This document shows, piece after piece, positions 28,960-36,397 of a stretch of DNA of 64,000 bases; position 1 is the stretch's first letter; the number at the start of each line of letters is the position of its first letter. The position numbers and the translations under genes were made by a program. The notes under the pieces are model-generated. The model did not search any database and was not told where the DNA came from. It saw only the letters and a program-made list of their open reading frames with translations. Source of the DNA: Pseudomonas sp. AL03 (GTDB lineage: Bacteria; Pseudomonadota; Gammaproteobacteria; Pseudomonadales; Pseudomonadaceae); the NCBI RefSeq assembly GCF_029960815.1, contig NZ_JASBRE010000004.1, forward strand, positions 62,001 to 126,000. Direction: 5' to 3'.

Positions 28960-29280
28960 TTAGATAGGCCGACTGCCGTACTTGTTGTCAGGCTTCTTGG
29001 GAGGATCGGCGACCACATTGGCCTCCACTTCCTGCACCTTACCGCCTTTGGAGAGAAACTCCTCCATGGCGCGTGCCAGAGCGTCACGCTCTTTGTTCTT
29101 GGCTTCAACGCTCGGCAGTTCATCAACCGATACCGCTGCCTTGGCTTTGCCTTTGGCGGTCGGAACGGGCGCTTCACCGCCATCGTCGTCAGCAACGTCT
29201 TCCGCTGCAGTTTCCAGACCTTCTTCGGTTTCGTCGTCGCCTACTTCGAGGTCGTCGTTTTCCAGATCATCGTCGCTCAT
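28960..29280 (-). CDS. sutA: SutA, RNA polymerase-binding slow-growth regulator
   Basis: A 106-residue acidic protein. The disordered N-terminus (MSDDDLENDDLEVGDDETEE) is followed by a conserved helix and tail (KNKERDALARAMEEFLSKGG; DPPKKPDNKYGSRPI). This matches P. aeruginosa SutA. SutA binds the RNA polymerase beta subunit and promotes expression of housekeeping genes during slow growth. A single-gene unit ending at the shared terminator. Confidence 0.85.
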   Translation of the reverse strand: MSDDDLENDDLEVGDDETEEGLETAAEDVADDDGGEAPVPTAKGKAKAAVSVDELPSVEAKNKERDALARAMEEFLSKGGKVQEVEANVVADPPKKPDNKYGSRPI

Positions 29281-29381
29281 GTTCTACCTCATGACTTGCG
29301 AAAAGCAGATTAGTTATAGCCCAGCTTCGCCATCTGTCGAAGGCCGCCGGAAAAAATTCTACAACCGCTGGTAACCACGGT

Positions 29382-29807
29382 TTATGCCCCTTCACCGTAG
29401 ACGGTGGCGAGGACTTTACGGGCACCGCCATAATCACGGTGCTCGCCCAGATAAACGCCTTGCCAGGTTCCCAGCGCCAGTCGGCCTGCCGAAATCGGCA
29501 AACTGAGCTGACAGCCAAGTACACTGGCCTTGAAGTGCGCCGGGAGGTCGTCCAGGCCTTCGTCGTTATGCTCATAGCCGTCTGTTCCTTGTGGGATCAG
29601 ACGATTGAAAAATCGTTCGAAGTCGCGACGTACCGCCGGATCGGCGTTCTCGTTGATGGTCAACGACGCCGAGGTATGCTGCAGCCACAAATGCAACAGA
29701 CCGACCCGACATGCCTTGAGTTCAGGCAGGCCAGCGAGTAATTCGTCCGTTACCAGATGAAAGCCCCGGGGCCTCGCCCGCAGGGTAATCAGAGTCTGTT
29801 GCCACAT
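29382..29807 (-). CDS. YjbQ/UPF0047 family protein (secondary thiamine-phosphate synthase-type)
   Basis: A 141-residue protein with LQHTSASLTINENADPAVRRD and YEHNDEGLDDLPAHFKASVLG, diagnostic of UPF0047. The family folds as a trimer and has weak thiamine phosphate synthase activity in vitro; the true role is unknown. I chose ATG 29807 (MWQQTLITL) as in homologues. Confidence 0.88.
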   Translation of the reverse strand: MWQQTLITLRARPRGFHLVTDELLAGLPELKACRVGLLHLWLQHTSASLTINENADPAVRRDFERFFNRLIPQGTDGYEHNDEGLDDLPAHFKASVLGCQLSLPISAGRLALGTWQGVYLGEHRDYGGARKVLATVYGEGA

Positions 29808-29978
29808 ACAGTTCTCCGCACGTTCGGGGCGCATTCTAGCGCGCTCTGGGAAAAAACAAAGGCCCTAATATTCCTTCAATCATGTAAGCCATTGGCCGCA
29901 GAAAAACGCTCGTCGTAAACGCCACTAAACGTGTACGAAAAAACCTTTCAGCAGTTCCTTCACTGACAAACTCCAGAC

Positions 29979-30010
29979 AAAAAAATGCCCGGCAAGCCGG
30001 GCAAGTTTTT
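29979..30010 (-). terminator. Terminator of glnK-amtB
   Basis: GCCCGG/CCGGGC stem with a CAAG-type loop is followed on the minus strand by a run of seven T, 12 nt or more after the amtB stop. Confidence 0.85.
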
Positions 30011-30021
30011 TGTGCGCGTAC

Positions 30022-31359
30022 TTACAAGTTGTAGCCGCGTTCGTTGTGAAGCGCCAAATCGATGCCGACCGCCTCTTCTTCTTCCGTGATACGCAGCCCC
30101 ATGACGGCGTCCAGGACCTTGAGGATGACGAAGGTGACGATCGCGGTGTAGATCACCGTGAAGCCCACGCCTTTGCACTGAATCCAGACTTGTGCGGCGA
30201 TGTCGGTGACCGTGCCGAAGCCGCCCAGCGATGGTGCAGCGAAGACACCGGTCAGGATCGCGCCGAGGATACCGCCGATGCCGTGCACACCGAAGGCGTC
30301 CAGGGAGTCGTCATAACCGAGTTTGCGTTTCAGGGTGGTGGCGCAGAAGAAGCACACCACGCCGGCTGCCAGGCCGATGACCAGAGCACCCATCGGGCCT
30401 ACGGTGCCAGCGGCTGGTGTGATTGCAACCAGACCGGCCACAACACCCGAAGCGATACCCAGAGCACTTGGTTTGCCGTGAGTGATCCACTCGGCGAACA
30501 TCCAGCCCAATGCAGCGGCGGCGGTTGCGATCTGGGTCACCAGCATCGCCATACCGGCAGTGCCGTTGGCCGCAGCAGCGGAACCGGCGTTGAAGCCGAA
30601 CCAACCAACCCACAACATTGCAGCACCCATCAGGGTGTAACCGAGGTTGTGCGGCGCCATCGGAGTGGTCGGGAAGCCTTTGCGTTTGCCCAGTACCAGG
30701 CAGGCAATCAGACCGGCTACACCGGCGTTGATGTGCACCACGGTGCCGCCGGCGAAGTCCAGCACGCCCCAGTCCCACATCAGGCCGCCGTTACCGGACC
30801 AGACCATGTGCGCGATTGGTGCATAAACCAGGGTGAACCAAATGCCCATGAAGATCAGCATGGCGGAGAACTTCATCCGCTCGGCGAAAGCACCGACGAT
30901 CAACGCTGGGGTGATGATGGCGAACGTCATCTGGAAGGTAATGAAGACCGCCTCGGGGAACAGCGCCGCGGGACCGGTCAGGCTCGATGGCGTGACACCG
31001 GCGAGAAACGCCTTGCCCATGCCGCCGAAGAATGAGTTGAAGTTGACGACGCCCTGTTCCATGCCGGTGGTGTCGAACGCGATGCTGTAGCCATAAATGA
31101 CCCACAGAATGCTGATCAGACCGGTAATGGCGAAGCACTGCATCATCACGGAAAGAATGTTTTTGGAGCGAACCATGCCGCCGTAGAACAGCGCGAGGCC
31201 GGGAATGGTCATGAACAGCACGAGGGCTGTCGAGGTCATCATCCAGGCAGTGTCGCCGGAGTTGAGGACTGGGGCTGCCACTTCGTCTGCCGCCATAGCC
31301 AGGCTGGGCATTACGAGGGACAACAGGGCTCCTAGCCCTGCGAATTTACGCAGAGTCAT
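30022..31359 (-). CDS. amtB: Ammonium transporter AmtB
   Basis: A 445-residue channel with a cleaved signal peptide (to about LAMAADE) and 11 transmembrane helices. Twin-His region pieces are visible in VVHINAGVAG and FGVHGIGGILGA. AmtB moves ammonium into the cell and is blocked by deuridylylated GlnK. It lies 35 nt downstream of glnK in one operon under a sigma-54 promoter. Confidence 0.95.
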   Translation of the reverse strand: MTLRKFAGLGALLSLVMPSLAMAADEVAAPVLNSGDTAWMMTSTALVLFMTIPGLALFYGGMVRSKNILSVMMQCFAITGLISILWVIYGYSIAFDTTGMEQGVVNFNSFFGGMGKAFLAGVTPSSLTGPAALFPEAVFITFQMTFAIITPALIVGAFAERMKFSAMLIFMGIWFTLVYAPIAHMVWSGNGGLMWDWGVLDFAGGTVVHINAGVAGLIACLVLGKRKGFPTTPMAPHNLGYTLMGAAMLWVGWFGFNAGSAAAANGTAGMAMLVTQIATAAAALGWMFAEWITHGKPSALGIASGVVAGLVAITPAAGTVGPMGALVIGLAAGVVCFFCATTLKRKLGYDDSLDAFGVHGIGGILGAILTGVFAAPSLGGFGTVTDIAAQVWIQCKGVGFTVIYTAIVTFVILKVLDAVMGLRITEEEEAVGIDLALHNERGYNL

Positions 31360-31394
31360 ATTGTTTTCTCCTGGGGCGTTGGGTTTGTGGCGGC

Positions 31395-31916
<522 letters not shown>

Positions 31917-31940
31917 TCAGTGCATGGGTTACTACGGACT

Positions 31941-31957
31941 AAGCAGAAAGCTTGCCA
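31941..31957 (-). promoter_or_regulatory. Sigma-54 promoter of glnK-amtB
   Basis: On the minus strand TGGCAAG-CTTT-CTGCT fits the TGGCACG-N4-TTGCA consensus, with the invariant GG and GC at correct spacing. The start site would be near 31931. Confidence 0.8.
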
Positions 31958-32032
31958 TCTCGCCAAAACCCACTGATTTCAAGCGTTTGGCCGCTGCCGC
32001 AAGCTACTTCGCTGCAATGACCCGACTGATAC

Positions 32033-32047
32033 GCACAACAACAGTGC
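32033..32047 (-). promoter_or_regulatory. NtrC-type enhancer site, proximal
   Basis: GCAC-N7-GTGC, the exact NtrC half-site arrangement. It is centred about 109 nt upstream of the predicted sigma-54 start. Confidence 0.7.
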
Positions 32048-32065
32048 ATTGCCGTCCGTCCGCAT

Positions 32066-32080
32066 GCGCGAAAAGCGTGC
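32066..32080 (-). promoter_or_regulatory. NtrC-type enhancer site, distal
   Basis: GCGC-N7-GTGC, one mismatch from consensus. It is centred about 142 nt upstream of the start and 33 nt (three helical turns) from the proximal site. Confidence 0.6.
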
Positions 32081-32151
32081 AGCCCTGACTGCGAGATTGA
32101 CTATAGACAGTGCGTGATACACTGCCCGCCATTGTTGACAGGACATTTCCC

Positions 32152-32412
32152 ATGCTCGCACCCAAAGACTTCCTCGATGCCCTGAGCGGCACCGCCTCCC
32201 GCCTCTTCAGCGGCGACACCCCACTGCCGAAAAGCGAAATCGAAAGCCAGTTCAAGGCCCTGTTGCAGAGCGGCTTCAGCAAGCTGGATCTGGTGAGCCG
32301 GGAAGAATTCGATAGCCAGATGGTCGTGCTGGCACGGACGCGGGCACGGTTGGAAAGTCTTGAGGCGAAAGTGGCGGAGCTTGAGGTGAAGCTCAATCCG
32401 CCGACCGAATAA
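32152..32412 (+). CDS. ubiK: Ubiquinone biosynthesis accessory factor UbiK
   Basis: An 86-residue protein of the BMFP/YqiC family. It has an amphipathic N-terminus (MLAPKDFLDALSGTASRLF) and a C-terminal coiled coil (EFDSQMVVLARTRARLESLE). UbiK binds UbiJ and supports aerobic ubiquinone synthesis. I chose ATG 32152 to match the family start. It is divergent from glnK. Confidence 0.9.
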   Translation: MLAPKDFLDALSGTASRLFSGDTPLPKSEIESQFKALLQSGFSKLDLVSREEFDSQMVVLARTRARLESLEAKVAELEVKLNPPTE

Positions 32413-32426
32413 CACCTCCGATCAAC

Positions 32427-32450
32427 TGTGGGAGCGAGCTTGCTCGCGAT
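32427..32450. repeat. Single REP unit (TGTGGGAGCGAGCTTGCTCGCGAT type)
   Basis: One copy of the repeat that forms a doublet at 63539-63628, just after ubiK. Confidence 0.75.
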
Positions 32451-32497
32451 AAGGGTCGCCTCAGTCTTCCAGCCATCCCACACTGGACCGACCACTC

Positions 32498-32530
32498 CTG
32501 TAGGAGCTGCCGAAGGCTGCGATCTTTTGA
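32498..32530. repeat. Dispersed Pseudomonas repeat fragment
   Basis: CTGTAGGAGCTGCCGAAGGC followed by TGCGATCTTTTGATC, a common intergenic repeat of fluorescent pseudomonads, as I recall it. Single copy here. Confidence 0.5.
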
Positions 32531-32552
32531 TCTTCCGCCCCGCCACTATCTC

Positions 32553-32567
32553 GGCAACGTCCTACAA
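32553..32567 (+). repeat. Direct repeat, left copy
   Basis: GGCAACGTCCTACAA, identical to 34607-34621. The pair brackets the C4-like RNA, Bro-N gene, higBA and small ORF. Confidence 0.6.
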
Positions 32568-32616
32568 AGATCACACCGTCGTCCGATTGCGCCACAAAGC
32601 CCCGGTTCCTAAGCTC

Positions 32617-32644
32617 ACCCAATGCTGAATGTTCAGCACTGGGT
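32617..32644. other. Imperfect palindrome before the C4-like element
   Basis: ACCCAATGCTGAA and TTCAGCACTGGGT are inverted repeats (one mismatch) separated by 2 nt. Possible operator or hairpin at the 5' edge of the C4-like module; no T tract. Confidence 0.45.
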
Positions 32645-32716
32645 TTGGCGACCCGGATAGCATGTGACGCACCGCAACCACGTTCGACTCTGGGCATTAT
32701 TCCCCTCTCGAATTAT

Positions 32717-32797
32717 GGCGGCTGGGCGTGGGAGACCTTCGGGTCTGCCGGTTTTTCGCATGCACCGGTTCGCCAACCCGCGCACAGCTGCCACCCT
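32717..32797 (+). ncRNA. C4 antisense RNA-like element
   Basis: The sequence folds as a three-way junction like phage P1/P7 C4 RNA. The outer stem pairs 32717-32732 with 32777-32792. Hairpin 1 is AGACC-UUCG-GGUCU (32733-32746), and hairpin 2 is CCGGU/ACCGG (32748-32768). The conserved C4 ending CACAGCTGCCACCC is present. The unpaired UCGCCAA (32770-32776) is complementary to UUGGCGA in the repeated TTTGGCGAC sites at 32644-32652 and 32803-32811. C4 RNA represses an antirepressor by pairing with its leader, and a Bro-N gene begins 57 nt downstream. Confidence 0.75.
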
Positions 32798-32853
32798 TTT
32801 CGTTTGGCGACGATCAGCGGCAGTTTCCTTCATGCGAGTTTGAGTGATGCTCT

Positions 32854-33375
32854 ATGGACGACAACTATCTGATCCCACACACCTTCACCCGCCACAAACT
32901 CCACCTCCACGCCCTCCTCCTGGAAAACCAGGCCTGGTTCAGCGCACGCGACCTCGGCCGATTGCTCAGACTATTCCTCGACGAACGAGCACTACGCAAA
33001 CTCGATTCCGACCAGCGCCAATCTGTGCGAATGCTCATCCACGGCACGGTAGAAGACACACTGCTGATCAGCGAATCCGGCGTCTATGCATTACTGGTCT
33101 ACCACTACTGCCCCGAACACCGAGGCCTGCGCGAATGGCTGACCCACGACGTAGTGCCAGCCCTCAGAGATGCCCAACAGCCAACGTCAACCGAACGCCC
33201 GATCCTGAGCCTGTTGAACTGGCCAGAGATGTCGCTGAGTTTGCTGCACTGGAATAACCAACCGTGGATTCGCTTGCAGGATGTTCCGCACATGCTGGCG
33301 GATAGTGAACGGCCGCAGCCTGCGGCCAATGCACCGTGGTGGAAGCGTGCTTCCCGAATACTCCAGGCATTCTGA
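32854..33375 (+). CDS. Bro-N domain antirepressor-like protein
   Basis: A 173-residue protein. Residues 1-110 resemble the Bro-N/phage antirepressor N-terminal domain (WFSARDLGRLLRLF; RMLIHGTVEDTLLISESGVYALLVY; LREWLTHDVVPALRD). The typical ANT C-terminal domain is replaced by a short region with WPEMSLSLLHWNNQPWIRLQDV. The RBS is weak. It lies directly behind the C4-like RNA, as the ant gene does in P1/P7. No phage structural genes are nearby, so it seems stranded or domesticated. Confidence 0.75.
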   Translation: MDDNYLIPHTFTRHKLHLHALLLENQAWFSARDLGRLLRLFLDERALRKLDSDQRQSVRMLIHGTVEDTLLISESGVYALLVYHYCPEHRGLREWLTHDVVPALRDAQQPTSTERPILSLLNWPEMSLSLLHWNNQPWIRLQDVPHMLADSERPQPAANAPWWKRASRILQAF

Positions 33376-33380
33376 ACGAC

Positions 33381-33410
33381 AAAAAAAACCCCACGTTATA
33401 GCGTGGGGTT
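33381..33410 (-). terminator. Terminator after higA
   Basis: CCCCACG/CGTGGGG stem. On the minus strand it is followed by eight T, so it ends higBA; it may also end the Bro-N transcript weakly. Confidence 0.75.
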
Positions 33411-33427
33411 CGTTCAGGAATTGAGGA

Positions 33428-33733
33428 TCAGGCGCAGTGCGGAAGCCGCTCAACCTGATCCCGGATCGCTGCCCCTCGCTCAATCTCGGCTTTGCGCAAA
33501 TCGTAAGTCGATTGCAGGTTCAGCCAAAATTCCGGGGTCGTGTCCAGACAGATAGATAGCCTTAGAGCCATATCAGCGCTGACACCCCGACGCTGGAGCA
33601 CGATGTCGTTCACCGTTGGTGTCGAAACGCTCAATGCTCTAGCCAAGGCTGCCGCCGTAAGGCTCAGAGGCTCCAGGTATTCCTCTTTGAGGATCTCGCC
33701 GGGGTGAACCGGGCGCATACCATTCTTAGTCAT
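33428..33733 (-). CDS. higA: HigA antitoxin (XRE family)
   Basis: A 101-residue HTH protein with the VapI/HigA start MTKNGMRPVHPGEILKEEYL and helix-turn-helix AAALARALSVSTPTVNDIV; TTPEFWLNLQSTYDL is also typical. It neutralises HigB and autorepresses the operon. The gene lies 8 nt downstream of higB, the reversed order usual for hig loci. Confidence 0.92.
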   Translation of the reverse strand: MTKNGMRPVHPGEILKEEYLEPLSLTAAALARALSVSTPTVNDIVLQRRGVSADMALRLSICLDTTPEFWLNLQSTYDLRKAEIERGAAIRDQVERLPHCA

Positions 33734-33741
33734 TACTCACC

Positions 33742-34020
33742 TCAGTGATAATCGACGATTTCGACATTCTCTGGCCCGTTAAGACCCCAAACAAAGCAAA
33801 TTCGCCATTGAGCGTTGATACGGATGCTGTGCTGACCTTTTCGGTTTCCCCCCAATGCCTCCAAGCGATTACCCGGCGGTGATCGAAGGTCAATCAGTAC
33901 GGCAGCAGCATCAAGCATCGTCAGCTTTCGTTCCACGACACTCAGAATGGCTGACCACATACGGGTCTTACCATTGCGAAACAGGTACTCGGTCTCAGAA
34001 CACTTAAAGCTAACGATCAT
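33742..34020 (-). CDS. higB: HigB toxin (RelE-type mRNA interferase)
   Basis: A 92-residue protein strongly resembling P. aeruginosa HigB: RKLTMLDAAAVLIDLRSPPG, LEALGGNRKGQHSIRINAQW and terminal VEIVDYH. HigB cleaves mRNA on the ribosome. All expected segments are intact, so the toxin should be active unless point changes matter. First gene of higBA. Confidence 0.92.
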   Translation of the reverse strand: MIVSFKCSETEYLFRNGKTRMWSAILSVVERKLTMLDAAAVLIDLRSPPGNRLEALGGNRKGQHSIRINAQWRICFVWGLNGPENVEIVDYH

Positions 34021-34030
34021 AATTTAAAGC

Positions 34031-34040
34031 TTAACGTTAT
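34031..34040. promoter_or_regulatory. Candidate HigA operator
   Basis: TTAACGTTAT, containing the perfect palindrome TAACGTTA, lies 11-20 nt upstream of the higB ATG in an AT-rich stretch. It differs at one base from TTAACGTTAA, which I recall as the reported P. aeruginosa HigA site. Confidence 0.55.
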
Positions 34041-34268
34041 GCATTAATCTTGAGTGTATAACCTGAATTCACTTATGCAAATGCGCCAATGCGACTCTTG
34101 GCCACCCCTTCAAAGCTTTAGGAAAAGGACTACCAAGGGCCTTCAGAACTCCTTCCAAACCAAGACGCTTCCTACAAAAAGGAGCACCAATTCTCATTGC
34201 ATCACTACCGCGCTCACCTCTTAAGCTGACCGACCTGTAAAACCATCTTCAATCCAAAAGAGATCGCT

Positions 34269-34499
34269 ATGAAACCCGGAAAACGAAAAGCCAAACTGCT
34301 ACTCATCGCTGGATATCATGCGGAGGCACTCCGGCTGGCCGGGAACGTATCAGCCACTCAACGTCGCTTTTTTGAGGTTGCTGCGGCTCGCGGTAAAGAA
34401 TTGGAGCCAAGCGGCTGGCTCGCCGGTTACAGAGCACCCGCTACGCCTGATTCGACAACAAAAGGTGAACAACCTCAGCACCATGAGTGTATTCACTAA
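34269..34499 (+). CDS. Small hypothetical protein
   Basis: A 76-residue basic protein (MKPGKRKAKLLLIAGYHAEA). No known domain. A purine-rich RBS (aaaagagatc) lies before the ATG and a strong terminator follows 36 nt after the stop, which supports a transcribed unit. It is accessory, lying inside the island bracketed by the direct repeat. Confidence 0.5.
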   Translation: MKPGKRKAKLLLIAGYHAEALRLAGNVSATQRRFFEVAAARGKELEPSGWLAGYRAPATPDSTTKGEQPQHHECIH

Positions 34500-34534
34500 G
34501 GACGCAGGCCTTGGCCTCCCCGAAATCTGCACAC

Positions 34535-34565
34535 AAAAAACCGCTTCCTCAAGGCGGTTTTTTTT
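34535..34565 (+). terminator. Terminator after small ORF
   Basis: AAAAAACCGC and GCGGTTTTTTTT arms around a short loop; the T tract is on the + strand. Confidence 0.85.
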
Positions 34566-34606
34566 CGCCTTCGATTCAGCTTTCGCCACCGTCCTTCATA
34601 GATCCA

Positions 34607-34621
34607 GGCAACGTCCTACAA
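34607..34621 (+). repeat. Direct repeat, right copy
   Basis: GGCAACGTCCTACAA, identical to 32553-32567, about 170 nt before comM. Confidence 0.6.
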
Positions 34622-34792
34622 CAACCTCATCCCGCGACTGATTACGTCGCAAATCCCCACTCCCTTACGCTTCACCCATCAGAAAGACACTCGCAACATC
34701 CTGCGAAAATTTGGCGCCTGCGCCATTACGCGCCCCCGACTACCCTTCAAAAAACCGCAGGAAGCGGTTCCCGTAAAGCTCAAGGAACGACT

Positions 34793-36286
34793 ATGTCACT
34801 CTCCATCGTTCACAGCCGCGCCCAGATTGGCGTGGATGCGCCCGCCGTTACCGTAGAAGTCCATCTGGCCAACGGTTTGCCGTCATTGACGATGGTTGGT
34901 TTACCCGAAGCGGCAGTAAAGGAAAGCAAGGACCGGGTACGTAGCGCGATCATCAATTCAGGCCTGCAATTTCCAGCGCGGCGCATCACGCTGAATCTCG
35001 CGCCTGCGGACTTACCGAAGGATGGCGGACGGTTTGATCTGGCGATTGCCTTGGGGATTCTGTCCGCCAGTGTGCAGGTGCCAACGTTGACGCTGGATGA
35101 CATTGAATGCCTGGGAGAGTTGGCGTTGTCAGGCGCGGTACGTGCCGTGAGAGGCGTGTTGCCGGCTGCGCTGGCCGCACGCAAGGCCGGACGCTCGCTG
35201 ATGGTGCCGCGGGCGAACGCCGAAGAGGCGTGCCTGGCGTCGGGGTTGAAGGTGTTTGCCGTGGATCACCTGCTGGAAGCCGTTGCGCACTTCAATGGAC
35301 ATACGCCAGTCGAGCCCTACGTTTCCAACGGGTTGCTCTATGCAAGTAAACCCTATCCGGACTTGAATGAAGTGCAGGGGCAAATCTCGGCCAAGCGCGC
35401 ATTGCTGATTGCGGCGGCTGGAGCTCATAACCTGCTGTTTAGCGGACCGCCGGGGACCGGGAAAACACTGTTGGCGAGTCGGTTACCGGGGCTGCTTCCC
35501 CCGTTAGCCGAAAACGAGGCGCTGGAAGTCGCTGCCATTCAATCCGTCACCAGTTGCGTGCCCTTGAGCCACTGGCCGCAAAGACCATTCCGCCAACCCC
35601 ATCACTCGGCCTCCGGCCCGGCGTTGGTGGGCGGCGGTTCGAAGCCGCAACCCGGCGAAATCACCCTCGCCCATCATGGCGTGCTGTTCCTCGACGAACT
35701 TCCGGAATTCGATCGCAAGGTGTTGGAGGTTTTAAGGGAGCCGCTGGAGTCCGGCCACATCGTGATTTCCCGCGCCAAGGATCGCGTGAGGTTTCCGGCG
35801 CGCTTTCAATTGGTGGCCGCGATGAACCCGTGTCCCTGTGGATATCTTGGCGAACCCAGCGGCAAATGCAGTTGTACACCGGATATGGTCCAGCGTTATC
35901 GCAACAAATTGTCTGGGCCGCTGCTGGATCGGATCGACCTGCACCTGACCGTCGCTCGGGAGGCCACAGCGTTGAATCCTGCGCTCAAACCCGGAGATGA
36001 CACGGCAACCGCCGCGCTGCTGGTCGCCGACGCCAGGGAGCGCCAACACAAGCGCCAAGGCTGCGCAAATGCCTTCCTTGATCTGCCGGGACTGCGCCGG
36101 CACTGCAAGTTATCCACCGCCGACGAAACCTGGCTGGAAACTGCGTGTGAGCGACTGACACTGTCGCTGAGGTCGGCGCATCGGCTGCTGAAGGTAGCGC
36201 GGACGCTGGCCGACCTTGAGCAAGTCGATGCCATTACCCGGGAACACCTCGCCGAAGCGTTGCAGTATCGACCATCGACTCAGTAA
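34793..36286 (+). CDS. comM: ComM/YifB family Mg-chelatase-like AAA+ helicase
   Basis: A 497-residue protein. The N-terminal Lon-like domain (about 1-180; MSLSIVHSRAQIGVDAPAVT) is followed by Walker A GPPGTGKT (218-225) and Walker B LFLDELPEF. A Cys-rich NPCPCGYLGEP...CSC insert and the C-terminal lid follow. In naturally competent bacteria ComM is a branch-migration helicase in transformation; it is also present in species not known to be competent. The ATG 34793 is chosen as in homologues; upstream in-frame sequence is not conserved. Confidence 0.92.
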   Translation: MSLSIVHSRAQIGVDAPAVTVEVHLANGLPSLTMVGLPEAAVKESKDRVRSAIINSGLQFPARRITLNLAPADLPKDGGRFDLAIALGILSASVQVPTLTLDDIECLGELALSGAVRAVRGVLPAALAARKAGRSLMVPRANAEEACLASGLKVFAVDHLLEAVAHFNGHTPVEPYVSNGLLYASKPYPDLNEVQGQISAKRALLIAAAGAHNLLFSGPPGTGKTLLASRLPGLLPPLAENEALEVAAIQSVTSCVPLSHWPQRPFRQPHHSASGPALVGGGSKPQPGEITLAHHGVLFLDELPEFDRKVLEVLREPLESGHIVISRAKDRVRFPARFQLVAAMNPCPCGYLGEPSGKCSCTPDMVQRYRNKLSGPLLDRIDLHLTVAREATALNPALKPGDDTATAALLVADARERQHKRQGCANAFLDLPGLRRHCKLSTADETWLETACERLTLSLRSAHRLLKVARTLADLEQVDAITREHLAEALQYRPSTQ

Positions 36287-36353
36287 GTGAGTAAACGAGT
36301 CGCCCCCCTTCGCGAGCAGGATCGCCGCCTCAAGAATGGTGGTCAACCAATCT

Positions 36354-36379
36354 CTGTGGGAGCGTGGCTTGCCCGCGAA
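36354..36379. repeat. Single REP unit
   Basis: TGTGGGAGCGTGGCTTGCCC followed by GCGAA, between the comM and chemoreceptor 3' ends. Confidence 0.7.
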
Positions 36380-36397
36380 GGCGGCTTCGAAGACGCC

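Noticed and set aside
32844..33257. A 137-codon frame overlapping the Bro-N gene
   Set aside because: Pro/Arg-rich frame-shifted shadow; the Bro-N frame has clear domain similarity.
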